Position numbers and translations under genes: made by a program. The notes under the pieces were generated by a model, which was not told the DNA's origin, did not search any database, and was given only the letters and a program-made list of their open reading frames with translations. Shown here one piece after another: positions 1 through 13,300 of a DNA stretch of 64,000 nt; the stretch's first letter is position 1; each line of letters starts with the position of its first letter. Source of the stretch: Psilocybe azurescens (Eukaryota > Basidiomycota > Agaricomycetes > Agaricales > Agrocybaceae); assembly GCA_023853785.1 (NCBI GenBank), contig JAJIRX010000667.1:401613-465612 (forward strand), written 5' to 3'.

Positions 1-3000
1 CTTTGGGCACTGGTTTCAGCGGCGCACTTGGCAAGTACAGCAATGGCTTGATTTCGCGTGTTGTTGGTGGCAAGATGCCTGGTGGGTTCAACACATCAGC
101 CATTAAAGCATATCTCGCGAAGAGCTGGGGTCTTGGACCAGCACGCTCAGACGGTGTCCTCCTTCTTGCAACCACTCTTGAGCCCCCAAAACGTCTTGCC
201 TCAGAGACAGAGGCCAAAGCCTGGCTTGACGGCATTGTTGCAATCTACGCCCAACGTTCTGGTATCTCTCTCTGCCCCTGGCTCCGCTGCTGCTGGAGGT
301 GGAGGCGGAGGCGGCGCTGTTATTAACAGCGAGGAGTTCCTTAAATTCCAGGCCGACCAACAAAAGTTCACCGCACAGCACGTCGAGCTGTACATGCGTC
401 ATCTCGGTCGTGACTCTCGTGCTGGAGAGATTGCTTTCGACCAGGAGAAGGCCAACAACTTGGCCCTCCAGGCTAAGCTGGATAGCATTACTCGTGAGCA
501 CGGTGATGCTTACATTGAAGGTATTCAACCTCGTTTCGACGTGCTCAAGGCTCGCCATTTCGATTCCTCGTGGAATTGGGTCCGTCAGGATGCTTTGATC
601 ATGTTTTACGACATCATTTTCGGTAGGCTCACTACTGTAGATCGTGAAATCACCGCTCGCTGCATCGCTCTCCTCAACCGTGCTGATCCTGCTATGTTGG
701 AATATATGCAATACAATATCGATCACTGCGATGCTTCGAAGGGCGAGACGTACAAGTTAGCCAAGGAGTTCGGTCAACAACTTATCAACAATACTCGAGA
801 AGTTCTTGGAAAGCCCCCTATGTACAAAGATGGTATGCCATTTTCATTCATATCCTCTTCTTGTTTTCTAACATCTTTTTCGTTCAGTCACTTTCCCTAC
901 CGCCCCTCACACTGAGGTTACCGAAAAGGGTGACATCAAGTACTCCGAGGTCGTCCGCGAAAACGTCCGCAAACTCGAGGCTTACGTTGAAGAGATGGCC
1001 AGCGGTGACACTGTCTCCGGTGCCGTCAACATTCAGAAAGTCCAGGATGATGTACTTAAATTATGGAGTGTCGTCAAATCTCTTCCCGAAATCAGCTCGG
1101 ATCAGAAGAACCGCATCAAGGCCTTGTATGAGGGTGTTGTCAAATCTCTTCATAAATCTTCGGATCCCCGTCCTGCTCGTGCCAACGTTCCCCGCAGCCG
1201 CCGTTCTTCATCTCAATTCTTACGCCCTCAGATCACCGGCGTCAATGCCGTGACCTCTATCACATCCGACAAGGTCCCTCTTCTCCATCTTAAGCGTAAA
1301 GTTGGAGCCACATGGGAGTACAGCAGCAACCTGACAGGTGTTTATCTTGATATTCTTCACGAAATCGCGACTTCGGGAACCACCTTCAAGGACAAGAATG
1401 CTCTCCCTCACCGGTGTCGGCAAAGGTTCTATTGGAGTCGAGGTCGTCAAAGGTCTCCTTTCGGGCGGTGCCCACGTTGTCATCACTACTTCGAGCTACA
1501 GCCGAAAGACTGTAGAATACTACCAATCCATTTTCCAGTCTTTCGGAAGCCGTGGCTCTGCTCTCACTGTCGTTCCTTTCAATCAAGGTTCAAAGCAAGA
1601 TGTTGAAGCCCTTGTCGATTACATTTATGCCAATCTCGGCATGGATCTAGACTACATTTTGCCGTTCGCTGGAATTCCTGAGAACGGTCGTGAGATTGAT
1701 GGTCTCGACGACAAATCTGAGCTGGCCCATCGTATGATGTTGGTCAACCTTCTGCGCATTTTGGGTGCCGTCAAGAACAAGAAGGCCAGCCGACACTTCG
1801 TGACTCGCCCAACGCAAGTCATCCTTCCTCTCTCTCCCAATCACGGTCTTTTCGGTAACGATGGCCTCTATTCCGAGTCCAAGATCTCTTTGGAGACTCT
1901 CTTCCAACGTTGGGCTTCGGAAAGCTGGGGCGAATATCTGTGCTTGGCTGGTGCCGTTATTGGGTAAGGCTTAACTTATTCTATCCTTTGTAATTTTATT
2001 TATCCCTTTTGATTAGATGGACCCGCGGAACTGGTCTCATGGGCGCTACTAACATTGTCGCTCACGAACTCGAAAGCTACGGTGTTCGAACCTTCTCTTC
2101 TAAGGAGATGGCTTTCAACATTCTCGGTCTTATGCATCCTCTGCTTTTCAGCATCACTCAGGTTGAGCCTATTTGGGCTGATTTGAATGGTGGAATGGAT
2201 CGCCTCCCTGACCTCGCCGACATCACTGGTCGTATCCGAACCAAACTCAACCAAAAGGCGGACCTTCGTCGCGCCATCGCCCGAGACAACTCTGCCGACT
2301 TCAAGGTCATCAATGGCGTTGAAGCCGAGCGACTCCTCAAAACCGTTGACGTTCAACCTCGTGCTAACTTTAAATTCGATTTCCCTGCTCTTGAATCTGC
2401 CGGTTCTCTTTCCGACTTGTCTCATCTCAAAGGTCTCATCGATCTCGAGAAAGTTGTCGTTGTCACCGGCTTTGGTGAAGTTGGACCTTGGGGAAGTTCG
2501 CGTACACGTTGGGAAATGGAGGCTCGCGGGGAGTTCACGATCGAGGGTTGCATCGAAATGGCCTGGATTATGGGCTTTATCAAACACTTCGATGGCCGCC
2601 TCAAAGATGGATCGCTATACGTTGGATGGGTCGACAGTAAGACAAACGAACCTGTCGAAGATAAGGATGTTAGAGGACGATATGAGAAGGAGATTTTGGA
2701 GCATGCGGGTATTCGTTTGATTGGTATGTGGATTTTAAACCTCCAATCTGTATTCGGAAACTAATTTTACAAACAGAGCCTGAGCTTTTCCGTGGTTATG
2801 ACCCAAAGAAGAAAGTCTTCAACCAGGAAATTGAACTTACGCACGATCTGGAACCTGTTGAAGTTTCCGATAGCGAGGCCCAGAAATTTAAGCTACAGCA
2901 CGGCGACAAATGTGACATCTGGGCCGGTGAAAGCGGACAGTGGTTTGCAAAATTCAAGAAGGGCGCATGTGTATTCGTGCCGAAAGCGTTCTCATTCAGT

Positions 3001-5571
3001 CGCACAGTAGCAGGCCAGGTACCAACTGGTTGGCACGCCGGCCGTTATGGTATCCCCGAGGACATCATCGCCCAGGTCGATCGTTTGACTCTCTGGGCAT
3101 TGGTTAGCACTGTCGAGGCTCTCAATGCCTCAGGTATCACTGATCCATATGAGCTGTACAAACACATGCATCCATCCGACATTGGTACATGTATTGGAAG
3201 TGGTATGGGTGGTACTGTTAGCATGGGCAAGATGTTCAAAGACCGTCGCGACGAGAAGGAAGTTCAGAACGATATTCTTCAGGAAACGTGAGTGTATTTC
3301 CTTGTCTAACCTTTCTCTAAAGGTTCAACGGTCGCTAACTGATGTTCCATCGATCTAGTTTCATCAACACGACTGCTGGCTGGATTAATCTCTTGATCAT
3401 GTCATCAAGTGGACCTGTTAAGATCCCAGTTGGGGCATGGTATGTCTTTCTCACTGTATAATGCATTCTTCCTTGATTCACATATATCTCGCACAGCGCT
3501 ACTGCCCTTCAATCGTTAGAAATTGCCGCAGATACCATTATTTCTGGAAAAGCGAAGATCATGATCGCCGGTGGTTTCGATGATATTAGTGAAGAAGGGT
3601 CGTACGAATTCGCTAACATGAAAGCAACAAGCAACGCCGAAACTGAATTTGCCATGGGTCGTGAACCAACGGAGATGTCACGTCCAGCCACCACTTCTCG
3701 TGCAGGCTTCATGGAGTCTCAGGGTGCTGGTGTTCATATCGTCATGAACGCGAAGACGGCTCTAGAACTTGGAGCTCCTATTCGTGGAATTCTCGCATTC
3801 ACTTCAACTTCGACGTACGTTTTTCTCCTGTCTCTCATTTCAAACACTTATGCCATTTTTTTTACAGCGACAAAGCTGGTCGATCTGTGCCTGCTCCTGG
3901 TCGTGGGGCTTTGACTGTTGCCAAAGAAATTCCCTCTAAGCACCCTCTTCCTATCCTCGATGTTGCTTATCGTTCCCGCCAACTTTCTTTCCGTCGCACC
4001 CAAATTTCGCAATGGCTCTCACATGAACACATGCAACTCACCGAAGAGATCGAGTACCGCAAGCGTTTGGATGAAACTGTCGACGAAAGTTATGTTTCCA
4101 CACGTATCGCAAACATCGAGAAAGAGGCCGCACAGCAAGAAAAGGATGCCCTTGCCATGTACGGAATGCTCGAAGGTTCCGATCCTCACATTGCACCTCT
4201 TCGCCGAGCTCTCGCTGTTTGGGGCCTTACCGCGGATGATATTGGCGTGCTCTCTATTCACGGAACAAGCACCAATGCAAATGTATGTGGCCAGTTTTCT
4301 TGCGATTTGCTTCGTTCTGACGGTTTGAAATATATTTAGGAGGAAAATGAAACTCGTATCTGGAACGATATCTTTACTACCATCTCCCGAACACCTGGTA
4401 ACGCTGTTCCTATCGTTGCTCAAAAGAGTATCCTCGGACATGCCAAGGGTGGATCTGCTGCATGGCAGGCTGTCGGCCTTTTGCAGTCTGTTATCACTGG
4501 TGTGATCCCAGGCAACCGCAATAGCGAGTAAGTTTCCTCAAAATAATTCTTTGATGAATTCTGGACTAATCTACTATTCTCAGCAACATCGATTCTCATT
4601 TCCAGGATCGTCACTTCTTGTTGTTCCCTTCCAAGACAATTCATACCGACGGAATCCGTGCAGGTGTCATGGTATGTAACTTTCTTTGCGAGTCATATTC
4701 CATCCCTCATTACTGCCATTCATCAGTCATCGTTCGGTTTCGGTCAAGTTGGTGGCACCGCCATGTTCATTCATCCTCGTTACCTCTTTGGTTGTCTGGA
4801 CTCAACATATTATAACGAGTATAAGCAGAAGAATCGTCTCCGTGGTCTTCAATCTTATAAGGCGATGAGTGAGATGATGATCAAGAACTCGTTGGTCAAG
4901 ATCAAGGAGCACCCACCATACCAGGGTGATATGGAGGGCAAAGTTCTTTTAAATTCGATCGCCAGAGCATCGTTAGATCCCAAGACCGGCGAATACTCCT
5001 TCCGAGGGACATTGCCCACAGTGGCCTCCTACGACACCGCTAACGTCAAGGCTGTTTCTGATATCATTGCTGCCAACGGCCTTTCTGAAGGCTCCCCTCT
5101 CGGTATTGGTGTAGATCAAGGTTCGTTAATTACAGACGATGCGTTTGGCCAATATTGATGCAATGTCCTATTTAGAATTGATCTCTGCCGTTCCTTCACA
5201 CAATCCCACGTTCATCGCTCGCAACTTCACAGACGCTGAGATTTCATATTGTCAATCTCAACCCTCCCCGTCTTCATCATTTGCTGCACGCTGGGTTGGC
5301 AAAGAGGCGGTGTTCAAATCTCTTGGTGTCAGATCCAAAGGCGCCGCTGCTGCTATGAAGGACATTGAGATCGTCAATGACGAGTTGGGTGTACCCACCG
5401 TCCATCTACATGGCGAGGCCAGGGCCAAAGCCACAGAAAAGGGTGTTTCAAAGGTCTTGGTCTCTCTCAGCCACTCTGAGGTAAGTTAATGACCATTTCC
5501 TTGTCGGACTGTTGTTGATCTCTCGTTCTGCATAGACTGTTGCCGTTGCATTCGCCCAAGCAACTTCATAA
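1..5571 (+). CDS. FAS2: Fatty acid synthase subunit alpha, 3' part
   Basis: Alpha chain of the fungal cytosolic type I fatty acid synthase (alpha6beta6), which elongates malonyl-CoA units to palmitate/stearate. The 5' end is cut by the window. The readable part starts just after the ACP region ([15 protein letters not shown]) and runs through structural segments, the ketoreductase ([14 protein letters not shown], about 1410-1450), the ketosynthase with catalytic Cys in VGACATA (about 3430-3510), its two His motifs HGTSTNAN (4259-4282) and [11 protein letters not shown] (about 4438), and a C-terminal phosphopantetheinyl transferase (GVDQELISAVP ... [12 protein letters not shown]). I place introns at 833-887, 1964-2016, 2724-2776, 3288-3358, 3440-3496, 3815-3867, 4283-4339, 4528-4583, 4672-4726, 5121-5175 and 5481-5535, all GT-AG and frame-consistent. 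Two frame changes, near 262-275 and near 1401-1410, are not explained by convincing introns. Identity is near certain; intactness depends on those two sites. Confidence 0.95.
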
Positions 5572-5846
5572 TCTCACTTCCTTACTGCGGACCCATCGTT
5601 ATAGTTTTTTTGTCGTCATAGATCATGCATACCATCCACTACTTACATCATTCAATACCACGTATCTGTTAATATTCAATTACCAATAGATTTCCTTTTC
5701 GTCTCTTATGGTGCGATTTGTGAAGCTGTTTGCTGTCTGAAAGTCAAAACCATTCCAGCGAATACTCGGTAAGAATCATGTAAAATGTGTATCATTATCA
5801 TTTCGTCATATCATATTTAAGGTGTTCGCGCAGATGACGCAGATGA

Positions 5847-7863
5847 TTACTTCAAAGCCTGCTTCATTTTCTGGGGGGGAACAGGAAACATCAGAAGCGG
5901 GAATGAAGTGAGAAAGAGATCTAAACACACCGTTTCCATTTCATCCAAGTCGTTTGTCTCTATACGCATGATTTTCTTTCCTAGAGCTTTTTCGATTTGT
6001 TCCATCTGCAGCCATGTCTTTTTGTCGTGCACGAAGTTAATAGAGATACCTCTGCGTCCGAAACGGCCTGTTCGACCGATACGATGGATGTAGGTTTCAA
6101 TATCTGGCCGTTCGTCGCCCCCTTTGACGCGTTCGTTCATCAGTGGGAGATCGTAGTTGACCACCATGTTGACCTGCATGATATCGATACCGCGAGCGAT
6201 GACGTTTGTAGTGATCAAGACCTTGATAAAATAAAAGTTGAGTTTACGAGAAAAACATGATGTGAAGGATGGCAGACTTTATCGCGACCTTCTCGGAAAC
6301 GATCGATGATAGCATCACGCTCCGCGGCGTCTTTGGCACCGTGCAGTGAGGCGACTTTATGTCCCTCTGCAGTCATCCTCTGCGAGATCCTGTCTGCTGT
6401 GTGGCGGTGCTGTAGAACGGTCAATTAACTAAGGAAAACAGGTGATAGGAAGGCCAAAAATTCGAACTTGGGTGAAAATGATACTTTGACCGATCGTCAA
6501 AAGCTGGTATAGCGATACGAGAATGTCGTATTTGTGTTCTTCGTTTTTACAGTCCATGTAGAATTGCCTGATGTTGTCCACGCTGAGCTCTTCCTTCTGG
6601 AGCTCGATCTTGTTCGCGTTTGGGGCGAATTTGGAGGCGAAGGCGCGGACATTGTCGGGGAATGTGGCAGAGAAGAGGATAATCTGGATGGGCTGTCTTT
6701 TAGGGAGGAAGCTGCGGTTCAATGCAGTTAATGTCGTGGTGGGGAACGAAAAGAGAGATTATAACGTACTTTTTCACTCGGAGAGTTTGATCGCCCAATC
6801 CGTCTTGATCAAGCATGTTGTCGGCCTCATCGAGCACGAACACCTTGACATGGGTTACGTCGAGGACCTTACATCGACCTGTTAAAAGTTGACTTTGGAA
6901 AGCCAGCAGTAATATCACTCACCTTGCGCCTCATCAGATCCATCATCGTTCCAGGCGTGCCGACTATAATTTGCGCGGTGATATTTGTAGCATCTCTGGG
7001 AAGATTGTCTTTGATCGCGTATTCGGTCTGTACGTTGGTATATTTGCCCATGGCTGTAATAACGGACATGATTTGTCGGGCGAGCTCTCGAGATGGTGCC
7101 AAACATAAAGCCTGCGTGGAGGGAACTTCAGCTGGATCTTGCAGGGAGTATGTACAATGATATACCTGGGGCTTCTGCAGATCATAATCTACGCGGCTGA
7201 GCATAGTCAGGACGAAGGCAGCGGTTTTCCCTGTCCCTGATTGTGATTGCCCGATCATGTTGGTCGGTCTTTAATTAATAATGTCAGTGGATAAAAAATA
7301 GACGAGTGGCGGATACTGACGGGTCAGAGAGCAGCAATGGTAAAGCTTTCTCTTGAATCTTCGATGGTTGATCGAAGCCCATGGCTAAAAAGACCTTTCA
7401 AAAGATCAGGGTTGCTATATGGTTGAGTTTAGTTCGATGAACTGAATGATAAGATATAAGACTGACAGCCCGAGCTCTTGGAAAGACTTTACGCTGTAAA
7501 GCGGAGAATTTGGATTGATTTGTTGGTCTGCAAGGGTGACCTATGCGATGGGTGTTGGGATTAATGCTATACGCATCGTGATGATTTTGGTTACATACCG
7601 TCACTTCGAAGGTCGAAGTCAGTAGGTCGCTGGTGCTCGCTATTCGGCGTTTTCAGTTGCGCGTTCAAGATGGCATCATATATTCGTTCTTACGTTGTTT
7701 GGGAGCAAGTTCCTCATCTTTCTGCGGGGAAGCTGGCGTTGCAGAGACGGCTGCAAATTGATGGTAAATAAGTCAGTATAGACGCGTCAATGTCAATAAA
7801 CAGTAATTCATACATACAGGGGGTGATAAAGCCGTCTTCGTCTTTGGACAATGAGATGGACAT
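5847..7863 (-). CDS. DBP5: DEAD-box ATP-dependent RNA helicase Dbp5-like (mRNA export)
   Basis: ATPase of the Dbp5/Rat8/DDX19 type that remodels mRNPs on the cytoplasmic face of the nuclear pore. Motifs in order on the minus strand: Q-motif region [11 protein letters not shown], motif [12 protein letters not shown], Ia APSRELARQ, Ib GTPGTM, II DEAD (in [15 protein letters not shown]), III SATF, then the second RecA domain with TNVIARGID and motif [15 protein letters not shown]. The end [10 protein letters not shown]...KQALK is the usual Dbp5 C-terminus. I take the ATG at 7863 ([15 protein letters not shown]), followed by a short acidic N-terminal tail spread over several small exons, which suits the family. 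The last coding exon is reached through an intron between DEMET and KMKQALK. All frame changes are explained by GT-AG introns; it looks intact. Its upstream region of 283 bp is shared with the divergent NMNAT-like gene. Confidence 0.93.
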
Positions 7864-8146
7864 GGCTGATGGTCAGTAACAAGGCGAGTCCACAACGAGT
7901 CCTCACATGAACTTGAAATGGACTTTGGAGATCATTATCATCGGTTGTGGCCGAATTGGCTTAATCTAATCTAATCTTACTCAGTTCGCTTGTATTTCTC
8001 CACCCGAAACCGCTACTAGGATCTGACCCTGACGGTTATGCTCCTCGGCGAGTCTTGAACTTTCTCGACACGAACTTTGGCTTGTGTTGGACGTTCGCGG
8101 TGGTCTACCAGATTTTATACCAAAATCGGCCAACCTCGCTTACAGC

Positions 8147-9157
8147 ATGCAGGTGGAAGATTTTGATCGTGAAGCTGGCAGAAGCTCTCAGGCCGAGGCC
8201 ATGATGGCCACCATTCGTCGCTCAGCACCCCAACTTCTTCAGCGCGTTCAGCAAGGGCTGTCTAACCTGGAGCTGGTTTCCATACCGCATCCGACTTGGC
8301 CTCTGCCATATTCCAAACATCCCCGGAAGTACGACTCCAAAAATCCACTCAGAATATCGATTTTGGACTCCTCATACAATCCTCCAACTCTTGCCCATCT
8401 TGCCCTTGCTAATTCACGACGATCCCAAGGCTTGCGCGTTGACTGCACCAATGAAGAGGAACCACATCCTTCCTACGACGCAAAGCTTCTGCTTTTGTCT
8501 GTCAAGAATGCAGACAAGACTCTGAAGCCAGGAGATGCGACCTACCAGCAACGACTCGAGATGATGTCGCTGCTTGCGTTGAATGTGACGAGAGATACAA
8601 ATGGTTCCACCTCTCAATCATCATCTCATCCGGCATCACTAGAAAGTGCGAACGTGGCTATAGCTATCATCGACGAGCCGACTTTTGTTGGGAAATCCGA
8701 GGCCCTGCTGGCCTTTCTCCAGTCTAGATTCGCATCACTACCTCCTCCAACACCCACTGCAGAAGGTATAGAGCTAACATTTCTTGTCGGTCATGACACA
8801 CTGGAACGACTCTTTTCCCCACGCTATTATCCATCCGAGGAGGCTATGATGCACTCTCTACGCAAATTTCTCTCTCCTGCTCCAGAAGGAGACAGCTCGC
8901 GCATCGTTAGCGCACGGAGAGAAATTGCGTCTCAATCTGGAGAAGACAACACCATGTCTCTCGCCAAGGAGTTCATGGACTCGGGGAAAATTGCTACCAT
9001 TGACCTGGGTGATGAAATTAGCAAATATAGCTCGACGACGGTCCGCCGCTCTCTAGGAAGCCTGGGTTGGGGTCAGGACAGCCTTTGGCGCAAACTAGTC
9101 ACCGGTGACGTCGCCGAGTATATTATTGGACAACACTTATATGAAGTTGGGTCATGA
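8147..9157 (+). CDS. Nicotinamide-nucleotide adenylyltransferase-like protein (POF1-type)
   Basis: Intronless reading frame of 336 residues; 8147 is its first ATG (the frame is open upstream only from a GTG). The nucleotidylyltransferase signature is clear: RISILDSSYNPPTLAHLAL, a variant of the (H/G)xFNPPTxxHL nucleotide-binding motif, and near the C-terminus ISKYSSTTVRRSL, the ISSTxxR motif that binds the triphosphate. FLVGHDTLERLF between them fits the mid-domain of this family. Likely role: transfer of AMP to NMN in NAD salvage, or the related function of yeast Pof1. It differs from canonical Nma1/2 enzymes in having a long N-terminal lead and low-complexity insertions (NGSTSQSSSHPASLE). 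The family call is firm, the exact substrate is inferred. It starts divergently from DBP5. Confidence 0.75.
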   Translation: MQVEDFDREAGRSSQAEAMMATIRRSAPQLLQRVQQGLSNLELVSIPHPTWPLPYSKHPRKYDSKNPLRISILDSSYNPPTLAHLALANSRRSQGLRVDCTNEEEPHPSYDAKLLLLSVKNADKTLKPGDATYQQRLEMMSLLALNVTRDTNGSTSQSSSHPASLESANVAIAIIDEPTFVGKSEALLAFLQSRFASLPPPTPTAEGIELTFLVGHDTLERLFSPRYYPSEEAMMHSLRKFLSPAPEGDSSRIVSARREIASQSGEDNTMSLAKEFMDSGKIATIDLGDEISKYSSTTVRRSLGSLGWGQDSLWRKLVTGDVAEYIIGQHLYEVGS

Positions 9158-10292
9158 CAGCCGTCTATCTTCTTATGATCCTCTGTTCTCATCATGAAGC
9201 CCCTGATAATTGCCTCCTCTCACCCGCCACATTGCTAAACGTGGAATACACTCTGCTCAAAACCATTCATCCAAACCCGGGGAACTATTGCTATTGGAGA
9301 GCATTGCTCAAAGATAGCATTGGCCTCCGTGGCACTCGGAACTTTTATTTCTTTCTAGGCCGACACCCCCCCACTCTGCAGTGGCAATCACGCTACATAT
9401 GTGACTATCTGTATGTAATGACATTTCTACTGTAGGAAACAGTGGACTATGGTAAGCCGTAGCATATGAGCTTGTGCGTACGAGTAACTGGTTACAATTC
9501 ACAAATCCATGGATTTGAACAAAGTTTTGCGCGCCTTTCCAAGGAATGACTACTCAAGTATGTAAACTGCTCTTTTGAGTACGCATGTTCCGATCAATTA
9601 CAAGTGGTCCATGCCTCAAAAAATGTCAATGAGCCGTGTAGTTGGCTTCATAAGAGTTCGTGAAAGCGCTTTCTCGGGCTCGGACATAGCACAGCCCCTG
9701 ACGGAGATTGAAACTGATCATCAATTGCTGCTGTGCACAGAAAGTTACTTTGGCTTTCGTTACAAAGTGAAGTTTGTTGGCACCGTTACTCTCTCGTCCC
9801 GACTGTCGGTGCTGTCTTTGTCTGTCTGCCACACTTCTCCATGAGTTTCCCAGCACTGTCTCTTGGATTTGTGGTCCATCTTTCACTGCAACGTCAAGAT
9901 GTTTATCAGTCTCCGGGCCTTCGGATACTCCTCAGGCACCTTTTAGGAGCATCAAGCTCAATCTCACAGGCTCTCAGTCTTCAGATAGTAACTACTGAAA
10001 CAATCTAAATGCCCATATACCTCACTAAGCAAGAAGCCGCTGCCGCCGCACAGCATTTGCGTGGACACGAGTGTAACATGCCGAGCACGCAACTCCAGCC
10101 AAGCTTCAGCGCCAATAGCATCTATCAGGACTTATCTTATCTTGGGCGCCACATACAAGTTCAAATTTTCCCCATTCGTTCTAGTATGCTAGGGTTTTTA
10201 TAGACGCCTCGGGCAACATCTATCCACACTGCCTGCATAGCACACGAGAATGAAAGCGAGTTACCGGAGATCTATCATTGACTGTCAGCGCT
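9158..10292. other. Intergenic, nothing recognised
   Basis: About 1.1 kb between the NMNAT-like gene and the permease promoter. Short open frames occur on both strands but none shows a family motif, and I see no RNA gene or repeat. It probably holds the upstream control region of the permease. Confidence 0.5.
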
Positions 10293-10298
10293 TATAAA
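10293..10298 (+). promoter_or_regulatory. TATA box of the permease gene
   Basis: TATAAA lies 68 bp upstream of the permease ATG and is followed by a CT-rich stretch at about 10,320-10,335, the usual arrangement of a fungal core promoter. Position and sequence only; not tested. Confidence 0.45.
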
Positions 10299-10360
10299 AT
10301 CCCGACTATCCTAGCTCTGATCTTCCTTTCTTTCGTGTCCCTTCTGCTGGCTTCTGTGTC

Positions 10361-13300
10361 ATGGAACAATTCGAGCTACGTATGAGGACTAGTGCCAGTG
10401 CATCCGGCCCATCCACCCCAGCATCAGACGAGGATGCCAGTGGTGGTATACATCTGTCTGATACTCGCAATTCCACGAAGCATAAAATCAACGATAGATT
10501 GGTCGCAGCCAGAATTCGACTAGAGAAATATCAGCAGAGGTTCGTATTGAGTTCACTTCATGCCTCATATCAGAGTTTGATTCGATTGGGTGCAAGATGG
10601 AGCGAGATCGGGGAAGAACTTCCGCCACAAATCAATCGCAGGTGAGTTCCTCAAACGATTTTAAAAATTTCTATCGCGTGCTCAAGCCTGCTTCTCAGAC
10701 ACAGTGAGCGAGATTGGACTGTTATTATCACCTCTTCCAGGTACTAAATTGCTATTTTGGCAGTTAGTGTCATATCAATCGGTAAGAGTCTTTCTTGAAC
10801 ATCTCTCTCTGAAGAAAACGTGATTCGAACCATTGATAATGCATGTAGGTGGTGTTATTGGGTAATGCGGATCAGAATTTATCTACTCTGGAAAAGCTCA
10901 GTGTTTAAACTGTTACTACAATTAGGACCGGCCTCTACATCGGGACAGCGACAGGTATTATTGGCGGCTTTCATACATCATACACCATGGGACCCACATC
11001 TTCTCTTCTACAGCATTGCGTCATGCAGGACCTGTCGGAACACTTTTGGTTGGTTTCGTTCTCCTTAGTTCTTTCATGTTTCCAATGAAATGTAAATCAG
11101 GGTTATATGATAACTGGTACAGTTGTGTGGTCAGTTGTGAGTCCTGTCTCTGTTATGAGATAAGGAAATTTCTAAGCTCTAGTCTCCAGGTGATATCGAT
11201 TGGGGAAATTGTTGCTTTTCTGTTGAGTTTTACCTTTTCTGTAACACTTCACTCCAGTTAACATAACTAATCTAAAGGCCAAACGTTGGCGGACCTGTCG
11301 GACTGGCAGGACTATACGTTGATCCTGCATTAGGCTTTGCACTTGGTATTATATGTGGTTGAGTATTGTCAGGCAACGCATTTTGCTGACTCCTGTGCTT
11401 AGGATGGAACGCTTGGTATAACTGGTAGGCCTGGTACCTTCTTGTGATAATAAAGCACAAGTTAACTGCATATCTGAAGGACAATAATTTTGCCAACCGA
11501 ATTGAGTGCCGCAGCGATACTTCTCAATGGTTTCTTTACCAACGCTAGCGCCGAGTTTATACGGTATGCATGTTTCCTCGTGGAAGTCTCGGTCGTAATG
11601 TGATGATAAACCGCTTTCTTTTCAGTAAATCCAATCTTATAGCCATAAGCGTATTGGTGAGCTTATGCGACATCGAAGCAGATCGCACATATTAATGACA
11701 TTTTCTGTTTAGCTCGTCTTTGCCATCGGCATTAATTGCTTCGGGTCTCGGGCGTATGGAGAGGCTGAGTTTGTCTTTAGTTGTTTCAAGATTCTTACCA
11801 TTATATCACTCATACTTGCGGGAATAATCCTCGACCTAGGAGGAGGAACGGAAGGGTATATGATGTTACATGGTTGCTATATTTTCTAGTTAATTTCTGG
11901 TGTAGGTTTATCGGCTTCAAGAACTGGAGAGACCCCGGCCCTTTTGTAGAATGGAGGGCCAGAGGGTCGCTAGGAAAGTTTCTGGGTGTATGGTCTTCCA
12001 TGAGCCAGGTACTTTGTATTATCTCACACAACTCTCTGAGCTTGTTCAGAGCAGCTCATAATATTTTTGCAGGCTGTCTTTGCTTTTTCGGTACCGAAAT
12101 TCCCGGCGTCGCTGCTGGAGAGGTATGGACGGCATGTTGATTTATATTTTGTCGAGTATACTTATCGAAAGAAATATGGTCTTTCTAGGTACAAAACCCA
12201 GCAAAGGTACGTATCGCCACCCTGTTATGACAATGGAATTTCCTTTTTCGAACGCGTAACTTAGAATATCCCTCGTGCAGTAAATCGCGTCTGGATACGA
12301 ATGCAAGTCGTCCCTTCCGCGTGTGTTAAGGTTTCCTGACCTAAGATCATGGCTTTCATAGAACCCTGTTTTATGTCCTGGCAGTCTTTGTGGCAGGATT
12401 GTTGGTCAGGTCTGACGATTCCAGGCTCATAGGCCCGAGTTCAGGGAGTCCTGGGCACGTCCTCGTTCTGACTTCACCCTTCGTCATTGCCATGCAATAT
12501 TCGCGTCTCAGACACCTCGAACACATCTGCAATGCTGCGTTCGTTGTCTCTGCATTCAGTGCCGCTACTTCAGACGGTTAATACAGTTGACACGACTACG
12601 TATTTTGCCGCTAATACACTCTTTGACAGTTTACATCTCCAGTCGATTTCTGTACTATCTTGCGCGGTGCGGACATGCTCCGCGATTCTGTGCTGCAATC
12701 TTCCGCAGCGAGCACAACAAGACAATCGTACCATGGATTGGCATTCTAGTATCTGCTGGCTTTGCTTTACTGGCGTTTATGTCCGTATCTGAAACGAGTG
12801 CCGAGGAAGTGAGCTGTGTCGTGATCTTTTCGGTTAGGTGCTATGTACACTCACCTTTCGACTTCATCTGTAGATTTTCCATTGGCTTTCATCTCTTAAC
12901 AGCACTACCGCCTTGCTGTCTTGGATTGGCATGCTTTATACATACCTTCGGTGAGAACTTCAATGGCTTGAAGACTTCACACGAATCTACTAACCTGGAG
13001 GTTTCACGATTATAGTTGGTATCAAGGGACCATCGCTGCGGAGAAGAATGACACCACCTTCAAGCAAACTCACCAGGACATTTACAAAAACAGATATCGT
13101 ATGCAGCCATGGGTAAGTTGCCTCGTGGATGGTTCCGTGATTCCGTTCCGATTTCCCTTGACCAATCGTAATCGCTTGCTATAGATTGCAATATACGCTT
13201 TCGTTATGTGTGTGCTTATCCTGATCTTTAACGGGTGGTTTGTTTTCACACGTCCAGGGCCGTGGCGAATGGGTAAGCAATTCATGCACCACGGAAATTA

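Noticed and set aside
103..726. 207-residue minus-strand open frame opposite FAS2
   Set aside because: It is the complement of clearly conserved FAS2 coding sequence; its protein is Ser/Leu-rich with no motif.
8084..8146. Upstream extension of the NMNAT-like frame
   Set aside because: The frame is open but its first codon is GTG; the first ATG is at 8,147.
10800..10860. Possible tRNA on the minus strand (GATTCGAACC word)
   Set aside because: No acceptor or anticodon stems can be formed around it, and it lies in a permease intron.
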